Shown here one piece after another: positions 4,981 to 5,903 of a DNA stretch of 5,903 nucleotides (positions are counted from its first letter, which is position 1; each line of letters opens with the position of its first letter). Made by a program: the position numbers and the translations under genes. The stretch is from an uncultured Granulicatella sp. GTDB taxonomy: Bacteria; Bacillota; Bacilli; Lactobacillales; Aerococcaceae. The notes beneath the pieces are model-generated. The model was not told where the DNA came from, did not search any database, and saw nothing but the letters and a program-made list of their open reading frames with translations. The stretch spans positions 1-5,903 of the forward strand of contig URWJ01000096.1 in NCBI GenBank assembly GCA_900551535.1, given 5' to 3'.

Positions 4981-5903
4981 TATAATTGTGGGCGGCGTAA
5001 GTAGTAATCATTTGCTTGTTCAAATGCATACGCTGCTTGGTAAATTGTTTTTTCTTGGAAGTAATTTCCGATTAATTGAATTCCGACTGGTAGTCCTTCG
5101 TTTGTGAAGCCAGCAGGAACTGAGATTGCTGGTAGTCCAGCTAAGTTTACAGGAACTGTTAATAAGTCCGCCATGTACATTGCGATTGGGTCGTCGCTGT
5201 GTTCGCCTAATCCAAATGCTGCAGAAGTCGTTACAGGTCCTAAGATTAAATCATAGTTTTCAAATACTTTTGCAAAGTCTTGTTTGATTAATGTACGTAC
5301 TTGACCCGCTTTCTTGAAGTAAGCATCGTAATAACCAGAACTTAAGCTGAATGTTCCAAGCATGATACGACGTTTTACTTCCATTCCGAATCCTTCAGAA
5401 CGGCTCTTCACGTATAAATCTTCTAATGTTTCTGCTTCTGTTGAACGGTGACCGTAACGGATTCCGTCGAAACGTTGTAAGTTCGAAGAGGCTTCAGATG
5501 AAGCGATGATATAGTACGCTGGAATTCCGTATTTAGAGTGAGGTAGGCTCACTTCTTCAACGATAGCTCCCATTTCACGGTATTGGTCAGCCGCTTTAAG
5601 AACCGCTGCTTGAACCTGTGTGTCCACACCTTCTGCAAAATATTCTTTTGGCAACGCGATACGCATGCCTTTGATGTCCCCTGTTAATCCTTTATGGTAA
5701 GCAGGCACTTCTTGTGGCACACTTGTTGAATCGCGGTGATCATATCCTGAAATCGCACTTAATACTAAGGCGTTATCTTGAACCGTACGTGTAAATGGTC
5801 CGATTTGGTCTAAGCTTGACGCAAAGGCAATCAAACCGTAACGAGAAATACGGCCATATGTTGGTTTCATCCCAACAATCCCTGTGAAACTTGCAGGTTG
5901 GCG
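4980..5903 (-). CDS. gatA: Aspartyl/glutamyl-tRNA amidotransferase subunit A, 5' end off the right edge
   Basis: GatA is the amidase-signature subunit that hydrolyses glutamine and passes ammonia to GatB for transamidation of Glu-tRNA(Gln)/Asp-tRNA(Asn). The frame stays open to base 5903, giving 307 C-terminal residues of a protein usually near 485. The ATG at 5868-5870 is internal, not the start: the codons before it read RQPASFTGIVG, the conserved end of the amidase signature, and continue into MKPTYGRISRYGL. By the family pattern (GGSIRQPA) the catalytic nucleophile serine lies two codons beyond the edge, so the Ser-cisSer-Lys triad cannot be inspected. The visible part keeps SLDQIGPFTRTVQD, LPKEYF, the SEASSNLQRFDGIRYG block, LGTFSLSSGYYDAYFKKA and the late NLAGLPAISVPAG and LPVGIQLIG motifs. 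gatB follows after 14 bases. gatC is expected upstream, outside the window. Confidence 0.97.
   Translation of the reverse strand, partial: RQPASFTGIVGMKPTYGRISRYGLIAFASSLDQIGPFTRTVQDNALVLSAISGYDHRDSTSVPQEVPAYHKGLTGDIKGMRIALPKEYFAEGVDTQVQAAVLKAADQYREMGAIVEEVSLPHSKYGIPAYYIIASSEASSNLQRFDGIRYGHRSTEAETLEDLYVKSRSEGFGMEVKRRIMLGTFSLSSGYYDAYFKKAGQVRTLIKQDFAKVFENYDLILGPVTTSAAFGLGEHSDDPIAMYMADLLTVPVNLAGLPAISVPAGFTNEGLPVGIQLIGNYFQEKTIYQAAYAFEQANDYYLRRPQL

Overview
The window suggests a low-GC Gram-positive bacterium (Firmicutes/Bacillota), most likely of the order Lactobacillales. The evidence is the RNA polymerase delta subunit (rpoE), which is confined to this phylum, the GatCAB amidotransferase, strong GGAGG ribosome binding sites with frequent TTG/GTG starts, and a Cna-type surface adhesin. 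A Carnobacteriaceae/Aerococcaceae relative such as Granulicatella is a guess, not a determination. Every gene I can support lies on the minus strand, so transcription runs from the right edge to the left.

From right to left: the 3' two thirds of gatA (cut by the right edge) and a complete gatB, spaced so that the gatA stop codon touches the gatB Shine-Dalgarno. These make two subunits of the Asp-tRNA(Asn)/Glu-tRNA(Gln) amidotransferase. Next comes a gene-free stretch of about 370 bases, 3164-3534. It is dominated by a 248-base imperfect inverted repeat (3274-3521) with a strong internal hairpin and a probable gatB terminator. Then follow a DUF1934 (YwiB-type) beta-barrel protein and rpoE, which has its own extended -10 promoter and a clear Rho-independent terminator at 1982-2023.

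Left of that terminator is a separate surface module: a promoter whose -35 side runs into the terminator stem, a GtrA-family four-helix membrane protein, and, overlapping it by 11 bases, a secreted adhesin. The adhesin has a signal peptide, a Cna-like collagen-binding A region, one CnaB domain and a mucin-like Thr/Ala/Ser/Glu stalk encoded by a 42-base tandem repeat. It is open over 492 codons with no frameshift and runs off the left edge, so its cell-wall anchor is not visible.

The right and middle parts are housekeeping genes (aminoacyl-tRNA maturation, transcription). The left part is accessory cell-surface biology. The two points most worth a second look are the inverted-repeat element between gatB and the DUF1934 gene, and the overlapping pair of a GtrA polyprenyl-sugar translocase homologue and a Thr-rich adhesin, which raises the untested idea that the stalk is glycosylated.
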